NCBI GenBank assembly: GCA_933228675.1
Contig: OW121741.1
Span: 36,361,952 to 36,425,951 of the forward strand
DNA: 64,000 bases
Origin: Stomorhina lunata
Taxonomy: Eukaryota > Arthropoda > Insecta > Diptera > Rhiniidae
Reading direction: 5' to 3'
In this document: positions 10,363 to 21,700 of the stretch, one piece after another
Layout: each line of letters opens with the position of its first letter
Numbering within the stretch: the stretch's first letter is position 1
The notes under the pieces: generated by a model
The model's database searches: none
The model's input: only the letters and a program-made list of their open reading frames with translations
Told to the model about the DNA's origin: nothing
Program-made: the position numbers and the translations under genes

Positions 10363-11659
10363 AAGAGTGTTCTAAAAAAAATATGCATTTACTATTTTAG
10401 ACAAAATTCATCCATAGTGCAAGAAATAATTTATGTTTGATCAAGTTAGTTTATATAGATATGTCAGATACTATTATTTTAGAAATTATTAATTTTCAAT
10501 AGTTATTTCAATCAAAATAGACTGCGAAAAAAAAGTTCGTGAAAATATAATTAAAACTTTTCAAAAAAATCCGTCATGGAATTTTAAAAAAATAGCTAAA
10601 AATTTGAAAGTTAACCCTCGAACGGTTTCTAATGCCATCAGACGGTATAAGGAAAACCTGAGCATTGAAAGAAAACCTGGATCAGGGAGGAAAAAAGGTC
10701 CTACAGATATTGGTAAGGCAAAAGAAGTCGAGCGACTCTTTCGAAGAGCGCCTAACACTTCTTTAAGAGAAGCAGCTCGTACGGTGAAATGTTCTACGAA
10801 TTTTGCACATAGAGTCAAAGCTTATGCTGGACTGAAGACATACAAAGTCCAAAAGGCTCCAGATCGCAATGCTATAAAGAATTTAGAAGCAAAAAAACGA
10901 GCGAAAAAATTGAAGTCTGATTTTATAAAAAAAAAAAACCTGTTGTGTGATGGATGATGAAACATACGTACTGGCAGACTTTTCTCAACTTCCTGGTCAA
11001 GATTTTTATGTTGCTGATAAACGGGGCAATGTTCGGCAAGAGTTTCGCACAAAAAAAGAAACAAAATTCCCTAAGAAGTTTCTCGTGTGGCAAGCTATTT
11101 GCAGTTGTGGCAAAAGAAGTAAAGTATTTGTGGCGTCTGGCACAATAAACACAGAAATTTATATAAAGGAGTGCCTACAAAAACGGTTGTTACCCTTTTT
11201 AAGAGAGCACAGAGTGACTACATTTTTTTGGCCCGATTTGGCATCATGCCATTATGGAAAAAAGGCTCTTAAGTGGTACTCAAAGAATAATGTCATTTTT
11301 GTACCACGAGAGGCAAATCCACCTAACTGTCCAGAACTTCGGCCTGTGGAAAGGTATTGGGCTCTGGTAAAAAAGGAATTGAAGAACACAGGGAAGATTT
11401 CAAAGAACATGTCCGATTTTAAGCGCAGGTGGAACAAATGCTCCAAAAAGGTATCAGAAGCAACTGTAAAATCTTTAATGGGAGAGTTTCCGAAAATAGT
11501 CGATAATTTTGCAAAACCCGAGTACTAAGTAAACATTTTAATGCTAAATGATTTTGTATAATATGTCATTATATTTGCGTATTTTGTAGAGTTTTTATAT
11601 TAAAAGGTTTGATTTTTATTTAAGAAAATCCAACTACAAATTTTATTTAGAGCACTCTT
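10363..11659 (+). mobile_element. DD37E Tc1/mariner-type transposon, copy 1 (nested)
   Basis: A 1297-bp element with short imperfect inverted ends (AAGAGTGTTCTAAA on the left; AAGAGTGCTCTAAA as reverse complement of the right), flanked by TA at 10361-10362 and 11660-11661. It lies in the 5' non-coding part of the mariner, three bases from that element's terminal repeat. A second copy is at 31468-32763. Confidence 0.9.
10517..11528 (+). pseudogene. DD37E transposase, start codon lost and frameshifted
   Basis: The protein shows an N-terminal HTH (KIAKNLKVNPRTVSNAIRRY) and a basic GRPR-like stretch (KPGSGRKKGP). The catalytic motifs are VMDDETYV, FFWPDLASCHYGK and CPELRPVERYW. The last two acidic residues are 37 apart, giving DD37E, as in the insect ITmD37E group. 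The expected ATG is ATA at 10517, whereas the other copy has ATG there. A length change in the A-run near 10927-10940 shifts the frame just before the first catalytic Asp. The rest, to the stop at 11528, is open. Confidence 0.88.
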
Positions 11660-11690
11660 TAGGCTAAGGAGTTTCCGAACCACCCTCGTA

Positions 11691-12094
11691 GGTACTTTTC
11701 CATTAACTTTTCCACTAATTCACTAAACAATAATTATCCTAGTAAACTTAAAACCAATTTAGTTACATGTAACAATAAACTATAGAATTTTAAATAAAAT
11801 CCATAACCTTTCAAAACACTTAAGGTTTATCAAGTTCAATTAACCGATAATTTAAATATAATATTTATGTTATACTTCCTTTGCCAAAGGGAAATTATGA
11901 CGTTTGATTGACTAGTTTCTGCGTTTTATGAATGAAAATAGAGACTGATCTAAAGGCTTAATTAAATAATTACAAGACATTTAAATAACGGTTAGGTATC
12001 AACATTTAATAATGGGAAGCAACAGATTTTTTGCACTGCGAATAGTACCTTATAAGAATTTTAAATTAGTATTTCAGAACATGGACTAACTTAC
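11691..12094. other. Intron sequence with no recognised feature
   Basis: About 400 bases of AT-rich intron between the mariner end and the flippase exon. I see no ORF, repeat or RNA gene here. Confidence 0.6.
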
Positions 12095-12275
12095 CTCTCT
12101 TCGTTTGAGATTTGTTTCGCCATCTAAATCACAAGTGTCAATATAACAGACCCCATGGGAGTCACTGGTACGTAATAGCAGTATGTCTGCAGGTACTGTT
12201 TCATTATTTGATAAATGTACTATATCACCAACGCGTATATCTTGCCATTTCACTCTTTTGTAACGTTCCGTTTCA
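12095..12275 (-). CDS. P4-ATPase exon, start of A domain with DGET motif
   Basis: The most upstream flippase exon visible. After a TTTGCAG acceptor (before 12275) it reads [35 protein letters not shown] and [13 protein letters not shown], then a GTAAGT donor. DGETNLK is the P4-ATPase version of the TGES loop needed for dephosphorylation, and PADILLL is a standard P4 signature. It starts in phase 2, since the first base completes a codon split with an upstream exon, and ends in phase 0, fitting VVRGF of the next exon. The upstream exon encoding TM1-TM2 was not found in the remaining 51.7 kb. Confidence 0.93.
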
Positions 12276-12782
12276 CTGCAAATAGACAAAATGAACAGAA
12301 AAAAAATAATTTAAATCTAAAAATATACATTAATTTCTTTCATTTAAAAGTAAGAATTTTTATAAACTTTCCTCAAAAACTTTTCCATATTATAATGAAA
12401 AATCAATTTAATTTTAGTTTACACATTTTTTGTTTTTGATCAACAATTCATAAGGTCAAAACTTTTGCTGTGAATGAAAATTGTTAACAGGTGTCAAAAA
12501 GAAACACGTACTTGTCCTTTAACTTTGTTTGTCCAACCCAACCGCTTCTAAAGCAAATAAAAATGTCCCTAATTATCCGTTACCTTGTCACATGGGAATT
12601 TCTTACAAGGTAAAAGTTTTCCAAAGTTACGTATTAGGTTTTTGGTTTTCCATTCTCAATCTGTCTTATATCGCATGTCACCTACTAATTGTTGCAATTT
12701 GATTTACGATATTGTACAGTTAATTGCAGAAAAAAGGTTAACGCTGACAATAAAGAAGTAATAAAGAAGATTGAAATAATTA
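12276..12782. other. Intron sequence upstream of the A-domain exon
   Basis: AT-rich sequence with no coding or RNA feature that I can support. It lies between the exon acceptor and the first 11-bp satellite array. Confidence 0.6.
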
Positions 12783-14434
12783 AATAAGGAAAGGATTAGG
12801 AAAGGAATAGAAAAGGAATAGGAAAGGAATAGGAAAGGAATAGGAAAGGAATAGGAAAGGAATAGGAAAGGAATAGGAAAGGAATAGGAAAGGAATAGGA
12901 AAGGAATAGGAAAGGAATAGGAAAGGAATAGGAAAGGAATAGGAAAGGAATAGGAAAGGAATAGGAAAGGAATAGGAAAGGAATATTAAAGAAATAGGAA
13001 AGGAATAGGAAAAGAATAGGAAAGGAATAGGAAAGGAATAGGAAAGGAATAGGAAAGGAATAGGAAAGGAATAGGAAAAGAATAGGAAAGGAATAGGAAA
13101 GGAATAGGAAAGGAATAGATAAGGAATAGGAAAGGAATAGGAAAGGAATAGGAAAGGAATAGGAAAGGAATAGGAAGGGAATAGGAAAGGAATAGGAAAG
13201 GAATAGGAAAGGAATAGGAAAGGAATAGGAAAAGAATAGGAAAGGAATAGGAAAGGAATAGGAAAGGAATAGGAAAGGAATAGGAAAGGAATATGAAAGG
13301 AATAGGGAAGGAATAGGAAAGGAATAGGAAAGGAATAGGAAAGGAATAGGAAAGGAATAGGAAAGGAATAGGAAAGGAATAGGAAAGGAATAGGAAAGGA
13401 ATAGGAAAGGAATAGGAAAGGAATAGGAAAGGAATAGGAAAGGAATAGGAAAGGAATAGGAAAGGAATAGGAAAGGAATATGAAAGGAATAGGAAAGGAA
13501 TAGGGAAGGAATAGGAAAGGAATAGGAAAGGAATAGGAAAGGAATAGGAAAGGAATAGGGAAGGAATAGGAAAGGAATAGGAAAGGAATAGGAAAGGAAT
13601 AGGAGAGGAATAGGAAAGGAATAGGGAAGGAATAGGAAAGGAATAGGAAAGGAATAGGAAAGGAATAGGAAAGGAATAGGAAAGGAATAGGAAAGGAATA
13701 GGAAAGGAATAGGAAAGGAATAGGAAAGGAATAGGAAAGGAATAGGAAAGGAATAGGAAAGGAATAGGAAAGGAATAGGAAAGGAATAGGAAAGGAATAG
13801 GAAAGGAATAGGAAAGGAATAGGAAAGGAATAGGAAAGGAATAGGAAAGGAATAGGAAAGGAATAGGAAAGGAATAGGAAAGGAATAGGAAAGGAATAGG
13901 AAAGGAATAGGAAAGGAATAGGAAAGGAATAGGAAAGGAATAGGAAAGGAATAGGAAAGGAATAGGAAAGGAATAGGAAAGGAATAGGAAAGGAATAGGA
14001 AAGGAATAGGAAAGGAATAGGAAAGGAATAGGAAAGGAATAGGAAAGGAATAGGAAAGGAATAGGAAAGGAATAGGAAAGGAAAGGAATAGGAAAAGAAT
14101 AGGAAAGGAATAGGAAAGGAATAGGAAAGGAATAGGAAAGGAATAGGAAAGGAATAGGAAAGGAATAGGAAAGGAATAGGAAAGGAATAGGAAAGGAATA
14201 GGAAAGGAATAGGAAAGGAATAGGAAAGGAATAGGAAAGGAATAGGAAAGGAATAGGAAAGGAATAGGAAAGGAATAGGAAAGGAATAGGAAAGGAATAG
14301 GAAAGGAATAGGAAAGGAATAGGAAAGGAATAGGAAAGGAATAGGAAAGGAATAGTAAAGGAATAGGAAAGGAATAGGAAAGAAATAGGAAAGGAATAGG
14401 AAAATAATAGGAAAGGAATAGAAAAGGAATAGGC
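12783..14434. repeat. 11-bp satellite array 1 (GGAAAGGAATA)n
   Basis: About 150 head-to-tail copies of GGAAAGGAATA, nearly homogeneous, with scattered single-base variants (GGGAAGG, GGAAAAG, ATATG). The plus strand is almost all purine plus T. Because 11 bp is not a multiple of three and no unit creates a stop, all minus-strand frames stay open and encode a SYSFPIPFLFL repeat. This is a by-product of the satellite and not a gene. Confidence 0.97.
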
Positions 14435-15669
14435 AGAGAAAATAAAGAAAAACGACAAAGAAAAGTTGGTCAACCAAATGGTTTTCCTATTTTTTGTCAT
14501 TTGCTGTATATTTGCAATAAATTAGGTTTCGCTCTACTGATATTCAAATTCTTTTAGTAGGCGTTTGACAGGTGTTTAAGTGTTTACAAAATCACCGAAC
14601 AAATTAACAATTTCGTATTTCTGATTGTTGCCGTAACTCTAAGTGGCTGGCAGTAAGACACGTAGGATATTAGCCGCCAGCTCAAACCCTGAAAATAGCT
14701 TTCAATTTGTTGATTTAACTATAAAACAGAGCAAGAAAATTGAAGAAAACAACACCAAAAAGAAAAAGCAAGAAAATAAAATATGCAAATAATCATGACT
14801 GAATAGTTTAAGTCACGTTTGATATGTATTTCTTTAAGGTATGTTCCCAATCGCAATGATTAAGAACTTTTCTGTTTTTTTTTCTGAACGGAAGAACTTA
14901 AGTGTGAAACGGAAGTTGCTAAGGAAGAACTTGTAAACGTAGGAAAGAAAGAGTTGTTAACAAGCGAATAGATAATTAAGTGTGGATAAAGTTATTAGAA
15001 ATGATTGTATTGAAAAGATATTGTCTATTTGAATAAGTATTTAGAAGGATTAATTGAGGAGGTTATAGCTGACAGAAAAGGTAATAAGAAGAATAAACGA
15101 TGTTAAGGAATAGGATTATGGTTTAATTGTTATTAATAGAAACTCTTAGTAGGAATTTATTTTGAGATGTATAAATTTTAGGGTTTCCAAAATTAAACTT
15201 ATCGTTTTCAACATCTCCTTACGTAATACGAACAAACTTATAAACTAACGAATAACTCATTTAATAGCTGTTCCCATCAATTCTTTTGTTATATAATGTT
15301 TTACTAAAATTCTTTTGGAAATGAAAAAGTTCTTTGAAGTTTAATTTGTTTAGCATTTAAAGTCATAGTCTTTGAAGCATTAAAATGTTCATGATTTTAA
15401 AGATTAAAGAGTCATAAATGAAAACTTATTATATGTCAACATTACATTTTACATTATTACTTATTCTAGTGGTGGGAAATTAGGTCATTGTCATAAACTA
15501 CCATGTAATTTCCTTAATTATGTACAAGTATGTACATTTTTATTACATATTTTATCTTGACATTTTTATATACCAGATACTTTTTTTTACTTCTCTACAT
15601 TCTTTTACTACAAGTTTCATTCATCACTTCTGGCATGCATACAGGGTTTTCCAATCGGAAGATGGACAA
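14435..15669. other. Non-repetitive intron/intergenic sequence
   Basis: About 1.2 kb of AT-rich sequence between satellite arrays. I see no ORF of interest, exon candidate or RNA gene. Confidence 0.55.
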
Positions 15670-15763
15670 TTATGAAAGGTGTAGGAAAGGTATAGGAAAG
15701 AAATAGGGAAGGTATATAGAAGGAAAAGAATAGGAAAGGAATGGAATAGGAAGGAAATAAGAA
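15670..15763. repeat. Degenerate edge of the 11-bp satellite
   Basis: Diverged copies of the GGAAAGGAATA unit (GGAAAGGTATA, GGGAAGGTATA, GGAAAGAAATA), separated from the main array by about 90 bp of unrelated sequence. That spacer contains ACCGAAACGACTCGGAA, a motif that recurs as ACCGAAGCGACTCGGAA near 39820. Confidence 0.8.
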
Positions 15764-15855
15764 AAATCGTTCCAACGGTAGTCTGTTCTTTCTACCGAAA
15801 CGACTCGGAATTCTTAGAATTCCGACCAACACCTACAACTTCTGCGATACTACTA

Positions 15856-17338
15856 GGAAAGGAATAGGAAGGGAATAGGAAAGGAATAGAAAAGGAATAG
15901 GAAAGGAATAGGAAAGGAATAGGAAAGGAATAGCACAGGAATTGGAAAGGAATTGGAAAGGAATAGGAAAGGAATAGCAAAGGAATTGGAAAGGAATTGG
16001 AAAGGAATAGGAAAGGAATAGGAAAGGAATAGGAAAGGAATAGGAAATGAATAGGAAAGGAATAGGAAAGGAATAGGAAAGGAATAGGAAAGGAATAGCA
16101 AAGGAATAGCAAAGGAATAGGAAAGGAATAGGAAAGTAATAGGAAAGGAATAGGAAAGGAATAGGAAAGGAATAGGAAAGGAATAGGAAAGGAATAGGAA
16201 AGGAATAGGAAAGGAATAGGAAAGGAATAGGAAAGGAATAGGAAAGGAATAGGAAAGGAATAGGAAAGGAATAGCAAAGGAATAGCAAAGGAATAGGAAA
16301 GGAATAGGAAAGGAATAGGAAAGGAATAGGAAAGGAATAGGAAAGGAATAAGAAAGGAATAAGAAAGGAATAGGAAAGGAATAGGAAAGGAATAGGAAAG
16401 GAATAGGAAAGGAATAAGAAAGGAATAAGAAAGGAATAGGAAAGGAATAGGAAAGGAATAGGAAAGGAATAGGAAAGGAATATGAAAGGAATAGGAAATG
16501 AATAGGAAAGGAATAGGAAAGGAATAGGAAAGGAATAGGAAAGGAATAGGAAAGTAATAGGAAAGGAATAGGAAAGGAATAGGAAAGGAATAGGAAAGGA
16601 ATAGGAAAGGAATAGGAAAGGAATAGGAAAGGAATAGGAAAGGAATAGGAAAGGAATAGGAAAGGAATAGGAAAGGAATAGGAAAGGAATAGGAAAGGAA
16701 TAGGAAAGCAATAGGAAAGGAATAGGAAAGGAATAGGAAAGGAATAGGAAAGGAATAGGAAAGGAATAGGAAAGGAATAGGAAAGGAATAGGAAAGGAAT
16801 AGGAAAGGAATAGGAAAGGAATAGGAAAGGAATAGGAAAGGAATAGGAAAGGAATAGGAAAGGAATAGGAAAGGAATAGGAAAGGAATAGGAAAGGAATA
16901 GGAAAGGAATAGGAAAGGAATAGGAAAGGAATAGGAAAGGAATAGGAAAGGAATAGGAAAGGAATAGGAAAGGAATAGGAAAGGAATAGGAAAGGAATAG
17001 GAAAGGAATAGGAAAGGAATAGGAAAGGAATAGGAAAGGAATAGGAAAGGAATAGGAAAGGAATAGGAAAGGAATAGGAAAGGAATAGGAAAGGAATAGG
17101 AAAGGAATAGGAAAGGAATAGGAAAGGAAAGGGAAGGAAAGGAAAGGAAAGGAAAGGAAAGGAAAGGAAAGGAAAGGAAAGGAAAGGAAAGGAAAGGAAA
17201 GGAAAGGAAAGGAAAGGAAAGGAAAGGAAAGGAAAGGAAAGGAAAGGAAAGGAAAGGAAAGGAAAGGAAAGGAAAGGAATAGGAAAGGAATAGGAAAGGA
17301 ATAGGAAAGGAATAGGAAAGGAAGATAAAGGAAGATAA
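15856..17338. repeat. 11-bp satellite array 2 with a GGAAA pentamer block
   Basis: A second long array of the GGAAAGGAATA unit (about 115 copies to 17120), more variable than array 1 (GGAATAGCAAA, GGAATTGGAAA and GGAATAAGAAA variants). From about 17121 to 17279 the unit collapses to GGAAA repeats, giving roughly 155 bp of uninterrupted purine. A few 11-mers and two AGATAAAGGA units close the array. Confidence 0.97.
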
Positions 17339-18770
17339 AGGAAAAACTCTCTTTAACAAAAAACCCTGTTACTTCATTATGTAAAAAAACATTGTTGACT
17401 ATAAGCTTTAACAAACTTACACGATTGGAAGTTATTAAAGAATAATTCCAAACTAGAAACAATTATACACATAACTTTGAAACTACACAAGTGTACAAGT
17501 AAGACAGAAACATTTCATAAAATATGTAATTATAAAAATCTACTACAAAGGAAGAAGATTGAAAGTTTACACGACTAAAGGTATTAGATTTGTAATAACA
17601 TAACTCATTTAATAAATGGTTACTCCGTACAGAGAAGATAAACAATAGCTGGGTGTGCTGTCAGTTCATATTGTGACCATTATGATTAAAGGAAAACTTT
17701 TCTAACGTTTCCACCGATAGTAGTGGTGATAACTACAAATGTACATACATACATTTATGTCAGGTGGCGTGGCAATAGTAATTGTAAATGTCATTTAATT
17801 TTAATATAAATCAGCTTTCCTTTTTCATTTCTCTAGTTGGAGTGAACTTTGTAATAAATGTATTTTACGGTGTCATACTTACGCACTGGCTTAACTGCGC
17901 TAGTGACGTAAACCTAACTTTCCCATATGTATTAAAGTCCAGGTAGATGGGCCTGAAAGACAAGCTGACTATCATTTAGTCATGACATTTTTTCACTCAT
18001 TTTATTGTAATTGTAGAGGCATTTGTCCATTGAAGAAATACCATGATAACATGAATTAAATGACTAAACAAATAATAGATACAAACATGCATGTTTCAAA
18101 CGTGACATGATTCCATATCTATACATTTGTAGGTTTGACCATTCGAAGTCAGATATGAAACGTTGGAGAGATATAAAATTCCAATACTTTCGTCTTTAAA
18201 GGTACGCCTACACTGAAATACTTGTACCGATAATAAACAAGTTAAAAGAGTTAATATAGCCGTACTTGAATGACCAATATTTTGTATGATAACTATCATA
18301 TAGTAAAAGTTATAAAAGCAGTGGCATTTCAGTTTCTTCAAACACTACCAACAATTTAGCCATTCCTACCACGAGTACTCTGGTTAAATTCATAAAAGAC
18401 AATTACATATATTTTGACCATGACATTCATTGGCCTTGTTTGTTTACGGTAAAAACTCTAAAGAACTTTGGCAAAACTTGACGCTTTATACCTAAAGTCA
18501 GTAAAATGACTAAACGTCCATGAAAATCTTGATTCTTTAATTTGAACCAATAAATAATAAATTAAAGTTTAAATAACTTATAACTAGGAAGGTTTCTTTT
18601 TAATTAGAATAAATAATTAATTTATACCTAACAGTTATGATTCACCGCGTAATTTTAAAAGATCCCACACACACAGAGCAACATCTAAATTAAGAAGTTT
18701 TAAGGTTTAACAACTAAATCAAATCAAGGGCCACTCCCGTTCTCATGGGGAAATTAACCTCAAGAAATTA
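17339..18770. other. Non-repetitive intron/intergenic sequence
   Basis: About 1.4 kb with no supported gene. Short minus-strand open frames occur, but they have no recognisable domain and no splice context linking them to the flippase. A remnant of the 11-bp satellite (AAGGAATAGGAAAG) appears at 18771, just before the next satellite begins. Confidence 0.55.
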
Positions 18771-18789
18771 AAAAGGAATAGGAAAGAAA

Positions 18790-21700
18790 TATAAAAGGAA
18801 ATTTTTCAATAAAAATATTTTTCTATAGAAAAATTTTCGATAGAAATATTTTTTTATAGAAAAATTTTCGATAGAAATATTTTTCTAAAGAAAAATTTTC
18901 GATAGAAATATTTTTCTAAAGAAAAATTTTTGATAGAAATATTTTTCTAAAGAAAAATTTTCGATAGAAATATTTTTCTATAGCAAAAAATTTTCGATAG
19001 AAATATTTTTCTATAGCAAAAAATTTTCGATAGAAATATTTTTCTATAGCAAAAAATTTTCGATAGAAATATTTTTCTATAGAAAAATTTTCGATAGAAA
19101 TATTTTTCTATAGCAAAAAATTTTCGATAGAAATATTTTTCTATAGCAAAAAATTTTCGATAGAAATATTTTTCTAAAGAAAAATTTTCGATAAAAATAT
19201 TTTTCTATAGCAAAAAATTTTCTATAGAAATATTTTTCTATAGCAAAAAATTTTCGATAGAAATATTTTTCTATAGCAAAAAATTTTCGATAGAAATATT
19301 TTTCTATAGCAAAAAATTTTCGATAGAAATATTTTTCTATAGCAAAAAATTTTCGATAGAAATATTTTTCTATAGCAAAAAATTTTCGATAGAAATATTT
19401 TTCTATAGCAAAAAATTTTCGATAGAAATATTTTTCTATAGCAAAAAATTTTCGATAAAAATATTTTTCTATAGCAAAAAATTTTCGATAGAAATATTTT
19501 TCTATAGCAAAAAATTTTCGATAGAAATATTTTTCTATAGCAAAAAATTTTCGATAGAAATATTTTTTTAAAGAAAAATTTTCGATAGAAATATTTTTCT
19601 ATAGCAAAAAATTTTCGATAGAAATATTTTTCTATAGCAAAAAATTTTCGATTGAAATATTTTTCTATAGCAAAAAATTTTCGATAGAAATATTTTTCTA
19701 TAGCAAAAAATTTTCGATAGAAATATTTTTCTATAGCAAAAAATTTTCAATAGAAATATTTTTCTACAGAAAAATTTTCGATAAAAATATTTTTCTATAG
19801 CAAAAAATTTTCGATAGAAATATTTTTCTATAGCAAAAAATTTTCGATAGAAATATTTTTCTATAGCAAAAAATTTTCGATAGAAATATTTTTCTATAGA
19901 AAAATTTTCGATAGAAATATTTTTCTATAGCAAAAAATTTTCGATAGAAATATTTTTCTATAGCAAAAAATTTTCGATAGAGATATTTTTCTATAGCAAA
20001 AAATTTTCGTTAGAAATATTTTTCTATAGCAAAAAATTTTCGATAGAAATATTTTTCTATAGCAAAAAATTTTCGATAGAAATATTTTTCTATAGCAAAA
20101 AATTTTCGATAGAAATATTTTTCTATAGCAAAAAATTTTCGATAGAAATATTTTTCTATAGCAAAAAATTTTCGATAGAAATATTTTTCTATAGTAAAAA
20201 ATTTTCGATAGAAATATTTTTCTATAGCAAAAAATTTTCGATAGAAATATTTTTCTATAGCAAAAAATTTTCGATAGAAATATTTTTCTATAGCAAAAAA
20301 TTTTCGATAGAAATATTTTTCTATAGCAAAAAATTTTCGATAGAAATATTTTTCTATAGCAAAAAATTTTCGATAGAAATATTTTTCTATAGCAAAAATT
20401 TTTCGATAGAAATATTTTTCTATAGCAAAAAATTTTCGATAGAAATATTTTTCTATAGCAAAAAATTTTCGATAGAAATATTTTTCTATAGCAAAAAATT
20501 TTCGATAGAAATATTTTTCTATAGCAAAAAATTTTCGATAGAAATATTTTTCTATAGCAAAAAATTTTCGATAGAAATATTTTTCTATAGCAAAAAATTT
20601 TCGATAGAAATAATTTTCTATAGCAAAAAATTTTCGATAGAAATATTTTTCTATAGCAAAAAATTTTCGATAGAAATATTTTTCTATAGCAAAAAATTTT
20701 CGATAGAAATATTTTTCTATAGCAAAAAATTTTCGATAGAAATATTTTTCTATAGCAAAAATTTTTCGATAGAAATATTTTTCTATAGCAAAAAATTTTC
20801 GATAGAAATATTTTTCTATAGCAAAAAATTTTCGATAGAAATATTTTTCTATAGCAAAAAATTTTCGATAGAAATATTTTTCTATAGCAAAAAATTTTCG
20901 ATAGAAATATTTTTCTATAGCAAAAAATTTTCGATAGAAATATTTTTCTATAGTAAAAAATTTTCGATAGAAATATTTTTCTATAGCAAAAAATTTTCGA
21001 TAGAAATATTTTTCTATAGCAAAAAATTTTCGATAGAAATATTTTTCTATAGCAAAAAATTTTCGATAGAAATATTTTTCTATAGCAAAAAATTTTCGAT
21101 AGAAATATTTTTCTATAGCAAAAAATTTTCGATAGAAATATTTTTCTATAGCAAAAATTTTTCGATAGAAATATTTTTCTATAGCAAAAAATTTTCGATA
21201 GAAATATTTTTCTATAGCAAAAAATTTTCGATAGAAATATTTTTCTATAGCAAAAAATTTTCGATAAAAATATTTTTCTATAGCAAAAAATTTTCGATAG
21301 AAATATTTTTCTATAGCAAAAAATTTTCGATAGAAATATTTTTCTATAGAAAAATTTTCAATAGAAATATTTTTCTACAGAAAAATTTTCGATAGAAATA
21401 TTTTTCTATAGCAAAAAATTTTCGATAGAAATATTTTTTTAAAGAAAAATTTTCGATAGAAATATTTTTCTATAGCAAAAAATTTTCGATAGAAATATTT
21501 TTCTATAGCAAAAAATTTTCGATAGAAATATTTTTCTATAGCAAAAAATTTTCGATAGAAATATTTTTCTATAGCAAAAAATTTTCGATAGAAATATTTT
21601 TCTATAGCAAAAAATGTTCGATAGAAATATTTTTCTATAGCAAAAAATTTTCGATAGAAATATTTTTCTATAGCAAAAAATTTTCGATAGAAATATTTTT

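Larger units (their letters stand above)
7819..11688 (-). mobile_element. DD34D mariner carrying two nested transposons
   Basis: The termini are CGAGGGCGGTTCGAAAAC at 7819 and its degenerate inverse at 11662-11688, each flanked by TA. Two other transposons sit inside: a DD41D element (8208-9511) and a DD37E element (10363-11659). Subtracting both insertions with their TA duplications leaves 1265 bp, close to the normal size of a mariner, which supports this reading. It is the oldest of the three here, and its own transposase is broken in several places. Confidence 0.88.

Noticed and set aside
12780..14477. Open frames of 504-565 codons on the minus strand
   Set aside because: Created by an 11-bp satellite with no stop in any frame; several frames are open at once and the protein is only a period-11 hydrophobic repeat.
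15792..17462. Open frames of more than 500 codons on the minus strand
   Set aside because: Same satellite artefact, including the GGAAA block encoding LSFPF repeats.
17463..18341. Upstream flippase exon (TM1-TM2)
   Set aside because: The minus-strand frames here lack the P4-ATPase N-terminal motifs and suitable splice sites.
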